This document shows, piece after piece, positions 16,042 to 24,691 of a stretch of 46,440 nucleotides of DNA (its first letter is position 1; each line of letters begins with the position of its first letter). The stretch is taken from positions 1-46,440 of the forward strand of contig CATJLA010000100.1 of NCBI GenBank assembly GCA_949741215.1, in the 5' to 3' direction. The notes beneath the pieces were generated by a model. It saw only the letters and a list, made by a program, of their open reading frames with translations. It was not told the DNA's origin and ran no database searches. Both the position numbers and the translations under genes were made by a program. Source of the DNA: an uncultured Oscillospiraceae bacterium (GTDB taxonomy: Bacteria > Bacillota > Clostridia > Oscillospirales > Ruminococcaceae).

Positions 16042-17193
16042 ATGGACATCCAATACCGCAAAGCCACCTGGGAGGACTTCCCCCAGCTTATTGATTTTGC
16101 CAACTATGTGTTCAGCCACAGCGGCGACGCAACGGATTTTCCCACCCTGCTGCCCAAGCTGTACCGCACTCCGGAGCGCAGTGCGTCCTGCCACTGGATT
16201 GCGCTGGAAAACGGCCTGATAAAAGGGGTTGTGGGCTGCTTTCCCTTGAAGATGCAGGTAGGGGACGAGCTGCTTTCGGCCTATGGGATCGGCACTGTTT
16301 CGGTACATCCTTATGCCCGCTCTCGGGGGTATATGCGGCGGCTGATGTCCTTGGCAATAGAGGAAATGCAGGCTAACTGCGCTGATTTCAGCTGCCTTGG
16401 GGGCCGGCGCCAGCGGTACGAGCACTTTGGCTATACCCCTTGCGGCGTCAGCCTTGTTTTTCGCTGCTCTGCCGGCAATTTGAAGCAGTTTCAGCCGGAG
16501 CCCGGCCTTTCTCTCCGCCTGCTAACAGCGCAGGACAGCCGGGAGCTTACCTGGATTTACACCCTTTACAACCGCCGCCCTGCCCGGGTTCTGCGGCAGG
16601 AGGAGCTGTTGTTTGACATTCTCTCCTCCTGGAACGCGAGGACATTTTTGGCAGAACAAAATGGGGAGCCGGTGGGCTATCTGCTGGCCAGCCAAGATGG
16701 CGGAGAAATCACCGAGCTGGAGCTTACGGACTACAGCCTGCTGCCTCAGCTGCTGCTGCGGTATTTTAGCCAGATTCATAGCGGAAATGCCCGGGTATAC
16801 ACCCTGCCTTTTGAAACGGAAAAGACCGATATCCTGCGTCAATTTGCCCATCGGTACGAGCTTTCTGATATATACAGCTTTCATATTTTCAACTACCCTA
16901 AGGTGCTTTCAGCTTTTTTGGGGCTGAAAGGGCAAACTCAGCGGCTGCCGGACGGGGAAACGGTAATCCGGGTGCTGGAGCACGGAACCTTCCGCATTGC
17001 GGTACAAAACGGTGTTCCAAAGGTAACTGAAACAGAACAGCCGCCCCAATATGAGCTGACCCATTTGGAGGCGATGCAGCTGTTTTTTGCGCCGGTATCG
17101 CTGTTTTCCTTCCACAAAATCTTTGCGCAGGAGCCTTTTCTCCGCAGCCTCTTTCCCCTGCCCCTGTTTTACACCCGTGCTGATGAAATTTAA
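16042..17193 (+). CDS. GNAT-family N-acetyltransferase, Eis-like layout
   Basis: The 383 residues have an N-terminal GNAT fold: IAYLENG-like substrate strand (WIALENGLIKGVVG), then GIGTVSVHPYARSRGYMRRLM, the V-x-P-x-x-R-x-x-G-x-x-x acetyl-CoA loop, and the FGYTPCG strand. A second degenerate GNAT-like half and a C-terminal sterol-carrier-like region (LPDGETVIRVLEHGTFRIAV) give the Eis-type three-part form. These enzymes acetylate amines on antibiotics, peptides or metabolites; the substrate here is unknown. AAGGAG sets ATG 16042. It is a single-gene unit ended by a strong terminator. Confidence 0.85.
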   Translation: MDIQYRKATWEDFPQLIDFANYVFSHSGDATDFPTLLPKLYRTPERSASCHWIALENGLIKGVVGCFPLKMQVGDELLSAYGIGTVSVHPYARSRGYMRRLMSLAIEEMQANCADFSCLGGRRQRYEHFGYTPCGVSLVFRCSAGNLKQFQPEPGLSLRLLTAQDSRELTWIYTLYNRRPARVLRQEELLFDILSSWNARTFLAEQNGEPVGYLLASQDGGEITELELTDYSLLPQLLLRYFSQIHSGNARVYTLPFETEKTDILRQFAHRYELSDIYSFHIFNYPKVLSAFLGLKGQTQRLPDGETVIRVLEHGTFRIAVQNGVPKVTETEQPPQYELTHLEAMQLFFAPVSLFSFHKIFAQEPFLRSLFPLPLFYTRADEI

Positions 17194-17202
17194 TCGCCGG
17201 CA

Positions 17203-17264
17203 GGACGTCCCTGCATTGTGGCGCTTTCCGCATGGCTTTCAGGCCAGCGAGGGCAGTTCGTCCC
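17203..17264. repeat. Palindromic GACGT element after the GNAT gene
   Basis: Arms GGACGTCCCTGC and GGGCAGTTCGTCC pair with a small asymmetric internal loop around about 36 bases. It starts 10 bases after the GNAT stop codon. Confidence 0.6.
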
Positions 17265-17277
17265 CTAAAAAAGTGTT

Positions 17278-17322
17278 TGCCCAGGGTTTCTTTGCAAAAA
17301 AAAGAAATCCTGGGCATTTTTT
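17278..17322 (+). terminator. Terminator of the GNAT gene
   Basis: GCCCAGG/CCTGGGC plus TTTCTTT/AAAGAAA stems and a T6 run. The 150 bases that follow, up to the membrane microprotein, hold no feature I can name. Confidence 0.88.
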
Positions 17323-17478
17323 AGCTGACAAGGGAGGGATTCACCAAAAATGCCTGCCCTGCGTATAGTATATTAACTTTAATCATTACCTGAAAAACGG
17401 CAGTACGAAATACATAACGCCAAACTCCGGCTTTTGATTGAAGTAAATGATGGGGCAAAACCGAAGGGAGACTGCCGG

Positions 17479-17625
17479 ATGAGAAGATTAGGAGATTGCT
17501 GCTGTACCACCGTCTTAGCCTTTGTGCTTGGGCTGCTGTTTGCCTGGTGTATCCCGGTAAAGCTGGCCGCGTTTTTGGTTGTGGCGGCGGTAATCATCCT
17601 GGCAGTGCTTCTTTTTGTGGGGTAG
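17479..17625 (+). CDS. 48-residue membrane protein upstream of spoVM
   Basis: A short basic start with three adjacent cysteines (MRRLGDCCCTTV) is followed by two hydrophobic segments (LAFVLGLLFAWCI and LAAFLVVAAVIILAVLLFV) with a single Lys in the turn, so a two-helix membrane hairpin is likely. AAGGGAG lies 8 bases before the ATG at 17479. The stop is 32 bases before spoVM, so the genes probably share a transcript and may act together in sporulation (inference). I do not recognise the family. Confidence 0.72.
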   Translation: MRRLGDCCCTTVLAFVLGLLFAWCIPVKLAAFLVVAAVIILAVLLFVG

Positions 17626-17657
17626 CCCAGGCTTTGGGCAGAAAGGAGTAATTTAGG

Positions 17658-17744
17658 ATGAAAATCGTTGTTATGAAAAGCCCCCGGCTGCTTTCTGGCA
17701 TCCTCCGCCTGATTTTCCATATCAAAAAGGAGGACGCCAACTGA
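17658..17744 (+). CDS. spoVM: Stage V sporulation protein M (28 residues)
   Basis: SpoVM is a tiny amphipathic helix that recognises the curved forespore membrane and anchors SpoIVA there. The frame reads MKIVVMKSPRLLSGILRLIF and then HIKKEDAN. Pro9, essential in the Bacillus peptide, is kept, and the helix alternates hydrophobic with Arg/Lys residues as in that 26-residue protein. AAAGGAG precedes the ATG. Location beside thiN (convergent) matches the Bacillus chromosome. It is easily missed because of its length. Confidence 0.9.
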   Translation: MKIVVMKSPRLLSGILRLIFHIKKEDAN

Positions 17745-17772
17745 CCTCCTCCTGCACAGCCGCCGCACACCG

Positions 17773-17848
17773 CCTTTTTTTGCCGCTTTCGGGAAGTAAC
17801 GCTTGAGAACAAAAGCCCGCTTACGTCCCAAAAAGCGGCGAAAAAAGG
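17773..17848. repeat. Long palindromic GACGT element between spoVM and thiN
   Basis: The 30-base arms (17773-17802 and 17819-17848) pair almost throughout: CCTTTTTTTGCCGCTTT against AAAGCGGCGAAAAAAGG, then GGGAAGTAACGC against GCTTACGTCCC. The core matches 7974-8010 at 32 of 37 positions. Between convergent genes it may also act as a terminator. Confidence 0.8.
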
Positions 17849-17850
17849 GT

Positions 17851-17874
17851 GCAAAAAAGGGACAAGCTTGTCCC
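17851..17874 (-). terminator. Terminator of the thiN operon
   Basis: The perfect 16-base palindrome GGGACAAGCTTGTCCC (17859-17874) is followed on the minus strand by TTTTTT (17858-17853), 15 bases past the thiN stop. Confidence 0.85.
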
Positions 17875-17889
17875 GCCTGCCCCAAAAGC

Positions 17890-18510
17890 CTATCCTTTGG
17901 AAATAATTCCCAAAAGCGTCCCCTTTTTTACTGTAACAACTGCCTCCGCCGCCTCAAACTGGTTACTTACCCCCAAGGGGAACCGATTGGTAAGTACAGC
18001 ATTCTGCAAAGGGTAAACAAACCCTTCCAGACTAACCCCTTCGCATCGGTCCGATATAGCAAAAAAGGAGACATAGCACTTCTCCTGCCTTTGCAGCACC
18101 CGGCGCTCGTTCTGCAGGGCAAACACGTGGTTGCGGTCGTCCCAAAGCTCTACCCGGGCTCCTAAATCCAGCCCGAATATTACCGACTGCAGATTCGCCA
18201 CCGTATGATCCAGCCGGCCTCCAAAGCAGCCGGTTATGTGGATGGTTTTCGCCCCCATCTCCACCGCCTGCCGGATGGCCAATCCCGTATCGGTATCGTC
18301 CTTATGAGTAGGAAACACCATTTTGGGCAGATCCTCCCGCTCTGGCGTACAGGAATCAAAATCCCCAATCAATAAATCCGGCCGGAGCCCCAGCTCCTTT
18401 GCCATTAAGTACCCGCCGTCCGCGCAGAGGATCAGATCCGCCTCCTCCGCCAGGCGTTTCACCGTTTTGGAATCCCATTGGGGAGAAGCCGCTAAAATCA
18501 GGGCTGTCAT
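17890..18510 (-). CDS. thiN: Thiamine pyrophosphokinase
   Basis: Transfers pyrophosphate from ATP to thiamine, making the cofactor thiamine diphosphate. Motifs: ADGGYLMAKELGLRPDLLIGDFDS, then KDDTDTGLAI and GGRLDH, all in the N-terminal catalytic domain; a small beta-rich C-terminal thiamine-binding domain follows. Length 206 residues, normal for the family. The start ATG overlaps the rsgA stop (ATGA), and GGGAGGTGGAG provides the ribosome site; five extra in-frame residues upstream are unlikely. It is the last gene of the long minus-strand block. Confidence 0.93.
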   Translation of the reverse strand: MTALILAASPQWDSKTVKRLAEEADLILCADGGYLMAKELGLRPDLLIGDFDSCTPEREDLPKMVFPTHKDDTDTGLAIRQAVEMGAKTIHITGCFGGRLDHTVANLQSVIFGLDLGARVELWDDRNHVFALQNERRVLQRQEKCYVSFFAISDRCEGVSLEGFVYPLQNAVLTNRFPLGVSNQFEAAEAVVTVKKGTLLGIISKG

Positions 18511-19418
18511 GGCTCCACCTCCCACTCCTTAATCTGGCTGGCCTCCTCATACATGGCCTTATAGCTTTCATGACGTGAGTGGGCAATTTCATTCTTCTGC
18601 AACGCCTCCAACACGGCGCAGCCCTTTTCCACCCGATGGGAGCATCCGGTAAAGCGGCAGTTTTCCCGATATGGGGCAAACTCCCGGAAGCAGTATTGCA
18701 GCTCCCCTTTTAGGATGATCTCAAACCGCTGCATATCAATGGCGGAAAAGCCGGGGGTATCGGCAATAAAGCCCCCCTCCGGCAGCTCATACAGCTCCAC
18801 ATGGCGGGTAGTGTGCCTCCCGCGCCCCAGCTTTTTGCTGATCTGACCGGTTTCTAAGGTAAGGCTAAGCTCCATCCGGTTTAACAGGCTGGATTTGCCC
18901 ACTCCGGTGTTGCCGGTAAAGGCGCTGAGCTTGCCGCAAAGCGCCTGACGTACCGCCGGCACTCCGTCACCAGTGCGGTTATTTACCACAAATACCCGGA
19001 TGCCCGCTTTCTCATAAATCTCCCGTAGAGGCGCAGCGTCCCCCAAATCCGGCTTGGTGATTACCAGCAGCGGCTCAATCTCCTTCTTCTCGCAGATGGC
19101 AAGCATCTTGTCAAGCACCAGCAAGTTAGGCTGCGGCTCTGTTACTGAGGCCACCAGCAAAAGCTGATCCAAATTGGCAAGGGGGGGGCGCACCAGATGG
19201 TTTTTTCGAGGCAAAATTTCCATCACATAGCCAAAGACCTCCTCCCTTGCGGCGGCGGCAGTATCGGCAATCCGCTCCGCTCGCACCAGGTCCCCCACAC
19301 AGGGGGAAACACCCTCCTTGCGGAAAATTCCTCTGGCCCGGCAGACGAGCAGCTCACCGCCATCTGTCTGCACCGTGTATAAGCCGCCTAAGGACTTGAT
19401 GATTCTACCCTTTTCCAT
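18507..19418 (-). CDS. rsgA: Ribosome small subunit GTPase RsgA
   Basis: A circularly permuted GTPase that helps 30S maturation. Order of motifs: an N-terminal OB fold, G4 (VITKPDLGD), the P-loop GNTGVGKSS, the switch region GRGRHTTRHVEL, G3 (DTPGFS), and a C-terminal zinc knuckle C-x5-C-x-H-x5-C (CRFTGCSHRVEKGC). At 303 residues it is complete. It follows prkC after 9 bases and overlaps thiN by 4 bases. In Bacillus rpe separates it from thiN; that gene is absent here. Confidence 0.95.
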   Translation of the reverse strand: MEKGRIIKSLGGLYTVQTDGGELLVCRARGIFRKEGVSPCVGDLVRAERIADTAAAAREEVFGYVMEILPRKNHLVRPPLANLDQLLLVASVTEPQPNLLVLDKMLAICEKKEIEPLLVITKPDLGDAAPLREIYEKAGIRVFVVNNRTGDGVPAVRQALCGKLSAFTGNTGVGKSSLLNRMELSLTLETGQISKKLGRGRHTTRHVELYELPEGGFIADTPGFSAIDMQRFEIILKGELQYCFREFAPYRENCRFTGCSHRVEKGCAVLEALQKNEIAHSRHESYKAMYEEASQIKEWEVEP

Positions 19419-19427
19419 TCTGCAACC

Positions 19428-21461
19428 TCATTGAAAATTGTCGGAGTTATCTACCACACGGCTGAACTGATTGTTTTCAAAGTCCAAAATCAGCTCCATA
19501 TACAGCTCGCCGTCAATCAGCACCTTGATTCGGGAGGTACCGCTGCCGTCAAAGGAAATTCGCCACTTTTTCACCTCGGAGGGGTTCAGCGTTTCCTGAT
19601 GCCGCTCTACTCCGTCCTGGGTGGCCTGCAGGGTTACCAGCTTATCCAGATCAGGCATCGGTACCGGCAGGGTTCTGGTAATGGCCTCTTCGTCCCCCTT
19701 GCTGACGTTAATATCAATCTTTGTGCCCTCCAGCACCTGGGAATTTTCCGCAGGATTCTGGGCAATGATCAGCCCGGCAGCCACATCCTTGCTGGCCATA
19801 TCGGTAATATTGCCGATCTCCAGCCCATAGTTCTCCAGCACAATCCGGGCATTTTCCGGAGAAAGCCCTGTGATGCTGGGCACGGTAACCATTTTCTGGT
19901 CGCTGCCCACGCTGACGTATACCGTAACCTCTGTCCCCGCGGGAACTGAGGTTCCCTGATCCGGCACAGTACGAATTACATACCCCTTGGGCACAGAATC
20001 GTCGTTAACGCCGCTGGTGGTATACCGCAGCCCCATATCGTTGAGGATATTGTAAGCCTCAGTAACCTCCTGGTTTACAAAGGCAGGCACCGTTACCATT
20101 TTGGTGCCGCTGCTCACCTTTACTTTGACTAAACCGCCTACCTTAACATACTTACCCTCTTTTGGCAGCTGCTCATAGATAACCCCCTTACCATACTGGT
20201 CGTGATAGGTGGGCTCCCCGTCAATCTGGATGTCAAAGGGGTACTCATCACTGTTTACCAGCGACTCGTAGTTCATCCCCACCAGGTTTGGAATCGGCAG
20301 CTCCTCCACCCGCTCAAAGGGATTATTCAAATACACCAGGGTAAGCAGCAGCCCAATGGTAACCACCACAAAAGCCCCCGCCACACCAGAAAGCACCGGC
20401 ATCAGCCGAAAGCCGCCTCTTGGCTCGTCGTCATCGTCCTCTTCCTCGTCCTCCAGCTCTTCCTGCTCAGGCTCGGGCTCAGGTTCTTCCCTTTTCTCAA
20501 AACGGAGTTTTCTTTTTTCCTTTTGGGACGTCCTCTCCGGCGGCTGTTCCGCCGTCGAAGTCTTTCTGGTATCCTCTTTTTGGGCCGCCTTTTCCGCAGC
20601 CTCCTTCCGTTCTTGATAGTAAAACCGCAAAGTCGGGTCCATTTTGAACTCGTTCAAATCCTGGAGCATATCCGCGGCAGATTGATACCGGTTTGCCGGC
20701 TCCTTCTCCATAGCCCGCAAGGTAATTTCCTCCAGCCCCTCGGGTATCTCCGGATTGATACTCCTGGGCCGCTCCGCCTGGGACTGTATCTGCTTAATGG
20801 CTACCGAAACAGGGCTGTCTGCCTCAAAGGGCAGCTTTCCGGTAAGCATCTCAAACATCATAATGCCCACCGAGTAGATGTCGGTTTTATCGTCAATCAC
20901 TCCACCCTGGGCCTGCTCCGGAGAAATATAATGCACCGAGCCGATTGCCTTATCGCTTAAAGTGCGGGAATCACTGCGGGCAAACCGGGCAATGCCAAAG
21001 TCTGTCACCTTAATGGTGCCGTCAGAAAGGAGCATAATGTTGTGGGGCTTAATATCCCGGTGGACAATACCCCTGTCGTGAGCATGCTGCAGCGCCCGCA
21101 GAATCTGGATGGTGTAGTGAACCGCTTCCTTCCACCGCAGTACTCCCCGCTGGTCGATATACTCCTTTAAGGTGATACCGTCAATGTATTCCATCACGAT
21201 CACCTGCATTTTTTCGCTGAAGATAACGTCATACACCTTCACAATGTTAGGGTGAGAAAGCACCGCAATCGCCTTGGATTCGTTCTTGAACCGCCGGATG
21301 CACTCCTCGTCCGAGAGGTACTCCTCCTTCAGCAGCTTTACCGCCACAATCCGGTCCTCTATTAAGTCATAGGCCTTGTAGACGTTAGCCATCCCGCCAA
21401 TGCCTACGTTTTCCCTGATTTCATAACGGCCGTCCAGCTTGACGCCAATGTATTGATCCAT
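19428..21461 (-). CDS. prkC: PASTA-domain Ser/Thr protein kinase PrkC/Stk
   Basis: A membrane kinase that senses muropeptides or lipid II and phosphorylates cell-wall, translation and germination targets. Kinase domain at residues 12-272: Gly-rich GIGGMANVYKA, Lys42 in VAVKLL, HRDIKPHNIML with Asp136, DFGIARF with Asp154. A highly acidic linker (about 326-347) leads to a single membrane segment at about 355-377. Three PASTA repeats (about 388-450, 455-518, 525-588) and a C-terminal beta-rich tail lie outside the cell. GGAGG precedes ATG 21461. prpC, its phosphatase partner, ends 11 bases upstream. Confidence 0.96.
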   Translation of the reverse strand: MDQYIGVKLDGRYEIRENVGIGGMANVYKAYDLIEDRIVAVKLLKEEYLSDEECIRRFKNESKAIAVLSHPNIVKVYDVIFSEKMQVIVMEYIDGITLKEYIDQRGVLRWKEAVHYTIQILRALQHAHDRGIVHRDIKPHNIMLLSDGTIKVTDFGIARFARSDSRTLSDKAIGSVHYISPEQAQGGVIDDKTDIYSVGIMMFEMLTGKLPFEADSPVSVAIKQIQSQAERPRSINPEIPEGLEEITLRAMEKEPANRYQSAADMLQDLNEFKMDPTLRFYYQERKEAAEKAAQKEDTRKTSTAEQPPERTSQKEKRKLRFEKREEPEPEPEQEELEDEEEDDDDEPRGGFRLMPVLSGVAGAFVVVTIGLLLTLVYLNNPFERVEELPIPNLVGMNYESLVNSDEYPFDIQIDGEPTYHDQYGKGVIYEQLPKEGKYVKVGGLVKVKVSSGTKMVTVPAFVNQEVTEAYNILNDMGLRYTTSGVNDDSVPKGYVIRTVPDQGTSVPAGTEVTVYVSVGSDQKMVTVPSITGLSPENARIVLENYGLEIGNITDMASKDVAAGLIIAQNPAENSQVLEGTKIDINVSKGDEEAITRTLPVPMPDLDKLVTLQATQDGVERHQETLNPSEVKKWRISFDGSGTSRIKVLIDGELYMELILDFENNQFSRVVDNSDNFQ

Positions 21462-21472
21462 GCCGCTGCCTC

Positions 21473-22204
21473 CTAATCCGAAATTACCACCACAGTAATG
21501 TTATCTGATCCGCCGCAGCGGTTTGCCTCCGCAATCAGCTTTTCAACCCCATCCTCAGGGCTTAGGGACGTAACTGCCTCCAGGATTGCCTGGTTGGAAA
21601 GATGGTTCGTAAGCCCATCAGAGCAAAGCAGCAGCTTTTCCTCTGCCGCCAGCTCATCCTGCCAGTAATCCGGCACTACAGAGCCCGCCACCCCCAGCAC
21701 CCGGGTAATCAGGTGCCTTTGAGGATGGGTAGCCGCCTGCTCCCGTGAGATCCTCCCCTGGTCAATCAAGGACTGCACCACGGTGTGATCCCGGCTCAGC
21801 TGCTCCAGCCCGCGGGAGGAAGCCTTATAAATCCGGCTGTCCCCAATATGGGCGCAGTAGTACACCCGTCCGGCCACCAACGCAACCTCCATGGTAGTAC
21901 CCATGCCGGAAAGAGCCTCATCCTTCTTTCCAATATCATATACCACCGCATTAGCCCCTGCCACGGCAGACTGCAGCACTGATTTTACCGAAATATCGCT
22001 TAACTCCCCCCGGTAATTCTTCTTCACCAGCCGGGTGATAATCTCCACCGCCTTCTGGCTGGCCACATTGCCGCCGTGCTCACCGCCCATGCCGTCACAC
22101 AGCACTACCAAAAACGCCCCGTCTTCCAATGGCTCTATGACGAAAGCGTCTTGGTTGGCTTTTCGGCGTCGGCCAATATCTGTTTTTCCAACAGCCTTGA
22201 GCAT
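21473..22204 (-). CDS. prpC: PP2C-family protein phosphatase PrpC/Stp
   Basis: Removes phosphates placed by PrkC. The metal-binding motifs are present: RKANQDAF near the start, LCDGMGGEHGG, SRDHTVVQSL, LCSDGLTNHL and GGSDNITVVVI near the end. Length 243 residues, usual for bacterial PPM phosphatases. I chose ATG 22204, 10 bases after AGAGG, over a TTG 18 bases upstream that overlaps the rlmN stop. Tight spacing with rlmN and prkC indicates one transcript. Confidence 0.94.
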   Translation of the reverse strand: MLKAVGKTDIGRRRKANQDAFVIEPLEDGAFLVVLCDGMGGEHGGNVASQKAVEIITRLVKKNYRGELSDISVKSVLQSAVAGANAVVYDIGKKDEALSGMGTTMEVALVAGRVYYCAHIGDSRIYKASSRGLEQLSRDHTVVQSLIDQGRISREQAATHPQRHLITRVLGVAGSVVPDYWQDELAAEEKLLLCSDGLTNHLSNQAILEAVTSLSPEDGVEKLIAEANRCGGSDNITVVVISD

Positions 22205-22218
22205 CTTGTCACATCCTC

Positions 22219-23256
22219 TCAAAGAGATTCCCGTCTTAACTGTCCGCAGGCCGCGTTAATGTCCGCTCCCAGCTCCCGTCGGATAGTAGCGTTAATATGC
22301 CTCTCCGCCAGCAGTCGCTGAAACCGCTCTATCTGCTGCCTGCTGCCCCGTTTGTACCCCCGCTCCCGCACCTCATTCACCGGGATCAGGTTTACATGGC
22401 AATTCATGCCCCCAAGCCGCCGGGCCAGCTCCCAGGCACATTCGTCACTGTCATTCACACCATGTATCAGGGAATATTCAAAAGAAACCCGCCGTCCGGT
22501 TTGATCAAAGTAATCCCGGCAGGCTCTCAGCAAGCTGTCCATGTCATATTTACGGCTTACCGGCATCGTTTTCTGCCTAATTTCGTCATTCGGCGCATGG
22601 AGCGAGATCGAAAGGGTAAGCCCCAGCTTTTTCTCCATCAAATCATAAATCCTTTCCACCAGCCCGCAGGTGGAAAGGGAAACATGCCGCAGGCTTAAAT
22701 TCATCCCCTCCGGGCTGGAGAGTATCTCCAAAAACCGCATCACATTATCAAAGTTATCCAGCGGCTCCCCAATGCCCATCAGCACCAGGCTGGAAACCTT
22801 TTCCCCCGTATCCTCCTCCGCCTTGTACACCTCATCCAGCATCTCGGCAGGGGTCAGGTTCCGCACCAGCCCCCCTAAAGTAGAGGCACAAAAGCCGCAC
22901 CCCATCCTGCAGCCCACCTGGGTGGAAATACACAAGCTGTTTCCATGATGATATTTCATCACCACTGCCTCCACCCGGTTTCCATCCTGCAGCTCATAAA
23001 GGTATTTTACCGTACCATCTATCTGGGAAACAATCTTTCGCCGGATTTCCACGGTATTTATGTAAAACCGCTGTTCCAGCTTGGCAATCAGGCTTTTAGG
23101 CAGGTTGGACATCCCCGTAAACTCCTTGCAGCGCTTCTGGTGCAGCCAGCTATAAACCTGCTTTCCCCGGAACCCAGGCTCCCCCATCGCCTGCAAAGCC
23201 TCCTGCAGCTCCCCCAGGCTTAGGGACATCACGTCCTCTCTGTATTCTGCACTCAT
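22219..23256 (-). CDS. rlmN: 23S rRNA/tRNA A2-methyltransferase RlmN
   Basis: A radical SAM enzyme that methylates C2 of A2503 in 23S rRNA and A37 in some tRNAs. The cluster motif C-x3-C-x2-C is in QVGCRMGCGFCAST; SAM contacts are GIGEPLDNFDNV; the two catalytic cysteines are in the STCGLV segment region and in INAACGQLR near the C-terminus. Length 345 residues. ATG 23256 follows AAGGGG; an in-frame ATG ten codons on, after AGAGAGG, is an alternative. Only 12 bases separate it from rsmB. Confidence 0.95.
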   Translation of the reverse strand: MSAEYREDVMSLSLGELQEALQAMGEPGFRGKQVYSWLHQKRCKEFTGMSNLPKSLIAKLEQRFYINTVEIRRKIVSQIDGTVKYLYELQDGNRVEAVVMKYHHGNSLCISTQVGCRMGCGFCASTLGGLVRNLTPAEMLDEVYKAEEDTGEKVSSLVLMGIGEPLDNFDNVMRFLEILSSPEGMNLSLRHVSLSTCGLVERIYDLMEKKLGLTLSISLHAPNDEIRQKTMPVSRKYDMDSLLRACRDYFDQTGRRVSFEYSLIHGVNDSDECAWELARRLGGMNCHVNLIPVNEVRERGYKRGSRQQIERFQRLLAERHINATIRRELGADINAACGQLRRESL

Positions 23257-23268
23257 CCAATCCCCTTC

Positions 23269-24624
23269 TCATCTCTCACCGCAATGGTTTGTTTTTCGCA
23301 TCTTCCGGATATAAAACCCTTCCTCCGGCCCATCCCTTTGAGGAAGCAAGGTAATCTCCCCGGTATCAGCAGCTTGCTCCCCAGCCTTGGCAGCGCAAAA
23401 CGCCTCCCCAAACGGTTCGGGAACAAATTCCGGGTGCTCTGTCAAAAAGCGGGCGGTAACCTCCTCATTTTCCGCCAAATTCAAGGTACAGGTGGAATAA
23501 ACCAAAATTCCGCCCTCTTTCAAATAGTTTGCGGAGGTTTCCAAAATTTTATACTGAATTTCAGGAAGATTTTCGGAATCCTTCCAATCCCTGTACCGCA
23601 GCTCCGGCTTTCTGCCCAACATCCCCAGGCCAGAACAAGGCACATCACACAGCACACGGTCAAACTGCCCAACAAGCTCCGGCTTTAACACTGTGGCGTC
23701 CCCCGTTTTAGCCTGTACACACCCAAGCCCCAGCCGTTTGGCGCCGGCGGCAATCAGCCCCGCCCGGTGCTCATAAAGATCAAAAGCAGAAACCTGCCCT
23801 GTATCCCCCATAAGCTCAGCCATGGTAAAGGTTTTGCCGCCCGGGGCCGCACATACGTCCAGCACCTTATGACGTGGCAGCACCCCTACCGCTCCGGCGC
23901 ATATCTGGGAGGCTCTGCTCTGCACATGAAACCGCCCCTGCTGAAATTCCGGCAGGCTTTTTAGTTCTCCCATCCCCTCCAGCCAGCCGCACAGAGCCAG
24001 CGTTTTATCGAGATGAAGCACAATATCCCGTTCCTCTAACTGTCTTTTCAATTCCTCCGGGGAATTTTTCAGCGGATTTATACAGATAAATGTTCTGGGC
24101 TTCTCCAAAAAAGCCTCCAGCATCCGGGCCGCAGCCTCCAGCCCATAGCTTTTTTCCCACAGGTCGATGATCCAAGGCGCCATGCTGTACTGCACGCTCA
24201 GCCGCTCCAGCCGGCCCTGTGGCAAGGGAATTTGCTTTTCTTCCCTTAAAAAGGCCCGCAACACCCCATTTACAAAGCCGGAGGCACTGGCCTTGCGGAA
24301 AACCCGGGTCAGTTTTACTCCTTCATCCACTGCAGCCCGGTCAGGTACCCCGTCCAAATAAAGCAACTGATAAAGGGAAACCCGCAAAATCTCCCGCACC
24401 TCCGGCGTCATTTTCTCCAGCCGGATTTTCGAATAATTTCGGATGCAAGCGTCCAAAGTCAGCTTTCTCTCCAGCACACCATAAACCAAAGCGCTGGCAA
24501 GCTTTGCTTCCCGCTCGTCAGTTTCTTTCCGGCTCAGCAGATGGTCCAGCACCAGATTAGAGTAAGCCTTCTGCTGTTCCACCCGCATCAATGCCTCCAC
24601 CGCCAGTTCCCGTGCGCCTTTCAT
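23269..24624 (-). CDS. rsmB: 16S rRNA m5C967 methyltransferase RsmB
   Basis: Methylates C5 of cytosine 967 in 16S rRNA using SAM. An N-terminal NusB-like helical RNA-binding domain (about 1-140) precedes the Rossmann-fold methyltransferase: DVCAAPGGKTF binds SAM, DVPCSGLGMLGRKPE carries one catalytic Cys, and YSTCTLNLAENEE the other. At 451 residues it is full length. ATG 24624 follows AAGGGGGTG; 18 residues further upstream in frame are unlikely. It follows the YugP-type gene after 67 bases that include a GCGACGTCC repeat core. Confidence 0.94.
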   Translation of the reverse strand: MKGARELAVEALMRVEQQKAYSNLVLDHLLSRKETDEREAKLASALVYGVLERKLTLDACIRNYSKIRLEKMTPEVREILRVSLYQLLYLDGVPDRAAVDEGVKLTRVFRKASASGFVNGVLRAFLREEKQIPLPQGRLERLSVQYSMAPWIIDLWEKSYGLEAAARMLEAFLEKPRTFICINPLKNSPEELKRQLEERDIVLHLDKTLALCGWLEGMGELKSLPEFQQGRFHVQSRASQICAGAVGVLPRHKVLDVCAAPGGKTFTMAELMGDTGQVSAFDLYEHRAGLIAAGAKRLGLGCVQAKTGDATVLKPELVGQFDRVLCDVPCSGLGMLGRKPELRYRDWKDSENLPEIQYKILETSANYLKEGGILVYSTCTLNLAENEEVTARFLTEHPEFVPEPFGEAFCAAKAGEQAADTGEITLLPQRDGPEEGFYIRKMRKTNHCGER

Positions 24625-24691
24625 CAGCCTGCACCCCCTTTTTTCTCTGCAAAATAATGCCTGCGCGACGTCCTGCAAGCCTAATTCTCTG

